From a bacterium (lineage in GTDB: Bacteria; Actinomycetota; Acidimicrobiia; Acidimicrobiales; Ilumatobacteraceae), in assembly GCA_029978815.1 (NCBI GenBank), contig JAPOIQ010000039.1, forward strand, positions 1 to 7,945: DNA of 7,945 nucleotides. Reading direction: 5' to 3'. The position numbers and the translations under genes were made by a program. Shown here one piece after another: positions 7,392-7,945 of this stretch (its first letter is position 1; every line of letters starts with the position of its first letter). Under the pieces are notes generated by a model, which saw only the letters and a list, made by a program, of their open reading frames with translations, did not search any database and was not told the origin of the DNA.

Positions 7392-7401
7392 ACGGTAGCC
7401 T
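7392..7401. promoter_or_regulatory. Candidate overlapping divergent -10 elements
   Basis: The only space between the two divergent starts is 24 bases (7384-7407). It contains TAGCCT (7396-7401, plus) and TACCGT (7397-7392, minus), both fitting TAnnnT and sharing the central TA. The plus element ends six bases before the nfuA-like ATG; the minus element ends eight bases before the mycothiol-enzyme ATG. Upstream of the plus element, TCGACC (7373-7378) matches four of six -35 positions at 17-base spacing; no good minus-strand -35 was seen. Both genes lack an SD, so leaderless transcripts fit. Confidence 0.4.
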
Positions 7402-7407
7402 GCGGGC

Positions 7408-7945
7408 ATGGGTCAGAACGACGACATGAAGAGCCCGTTTGCCGACGCGGCTGACGCAGCGCCAAACGACACGATTGTTGAGATCACCGACAGCGCGCTC
7501 GAAATGATTCGAGACCTTCGTGCATCGGAGTCTGATGCAGAGTCACTCGGCCTTCGATTGGCGATTGCGTCTGCTCCGGGTGAAGATTTTCGCTACGACC
7601 TCAGCTTTGAAGAATTTCTTACCGCCGCGTTCACCGACGAGGTTCGAACGATTGGTGATATCAAGGTCATCGTTCCAGCAGACTCCGTCGAATTCTTGCA
7701 GGGTGCAGTCCTTGACCACAACGAAGCGCAGGGTCTCGTCATTCGCAACCCGAATCGTCCGGCTGCCCCGATGGTTGAGGGTCTCACCAGTGACGATGAA
7801 CTGTCAGCTGAGGTTGAAGCGGTGCTCGCCAGCGATGTGAACCCGGCCCTTGCTGGTCACGGTGGTTTTGTGACCTATGTCGGCCACGATGGTGAAGGAA
7901 TGGCATACCTCACGATGGGTTGTGGCTGCCATGGCTGTTCGATGA
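7408..7945 (+). CDS. nfuA: NfuA-type Fe-S cluster carrier (partial, runs off the window end)
   Basis: An open frame of 179 codons from ATG with no stop before the window ends. Residues about 22-117 resemble the degenerate A-type (HesB/IscA-like) domain of NfuA: SAPGEDFRYDLSFEEF (55-70) sits where true A-type proteins carry a cluster-binding cysteine, but here none is present. Residues about 128-179 form a NifU C-terminal domain: DVNPALAGHGGFVTYV (143-158) and GCGCHGCSM (171-179) with the Cys174-x-x-Cys177 pair that holds a 4Fe-4S cluster between two subunits. An additional Cys172 precedes the pair. The protein would deliver clusters to apo-enzymes. No SD is visible before the ATG; an internal ATG at 7426 is an alternative start. 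Only the C-terminal tail is missing. Confidence 0.88.
   Translation, partial: MGQNDDMKSPFADAADAAPNDTIVEITDSALEMIRDLRASESDAESLGLRLAIASAPGEDFRYDLSFEEFLTAAFTDEVRTIGDIKVIVPADSVEFLQGAVLDHNEAQGLVIRNPNRPAAPMVEGLTSDDELSAEVEAVLASDVNPALAGHGGFVTYVGHDGEGMAYLTMGCGCHGCSM

Noticed and set aside
1..7945. CRISPR arrays, insertion sequences, prophage genes, rRNA or other tRNA genes
   Set aside because: No regularly spaced repeats, transposase or phage-type products, or RNA gene signatures were seen apart from the riboswitch.

Overview
The window reads as a compact stretch of a moderately GC-rich actinobacterial chromosome. The main taxonomic clue is a predicted mycothiol-dependent maleylpyruvate isomerase-type enzyme, because mycothiol is an actinobacterial thiol. 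The actinobacterial style of the TPP riboswitch, with its SD inside the aptamer, and the apparently leaderless divergent starts agree with this. Placement in or near Acidimicrobiia is a guess from overall character and was not tested.

Layout, right to left. At the right edge a partial plus-strand gene (7408 to the window end) encodes an NfuA-type Fe-S carrier. It is divergent from a tightly packed minus-strand run: a mycothiol-dependent enzyme (7383-6622), an EamA/DMT permease (6618-5674) and SurE nucleotidase (5636-4809). Just past surE lies a TPP riboswitch (4784-4701, minus strand). It leads into a four-gene thiamine block: thiamine pyrophosphokinase (4696-4025), a ThiB-like binding lipoprotein (4022-2985), a ThiP-like two-domain permease (3006-1432) and a ThiQ-like ATPase carrying an extra C-terminal GNAT acetyltransferase domain (1435-335). 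The last 334 bases at the left edge hold only one doubtful small ORF.

How the genes work together. ThiB would capture thiamine or its phosphates outside the membrane. ThiP and ThiQ would drive import, and the pyrophosphokinase would convert thiamine to TPP in one step. TPP would bind the riboswitch and shut off translation from the SD that forms the end of the aptamer. The four genes have gaps or overlaps of only a few bases, so one riboswitch could control all of them through translational coupling. The block is therefore a self-contained thiamine salvage unit; no thiamine biosynthesis gene is visible here.

The most unusual item is the ATPase-GNAT fusion. A GNAT domain on the nucleotide-binding subunit of a vitamin importer is not part of the standard ThiBPQ design. 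Secondary points of interest are the very compact riboswitch and the 24-bp divergent gap on the right, where two candidate -10 elements overlap.
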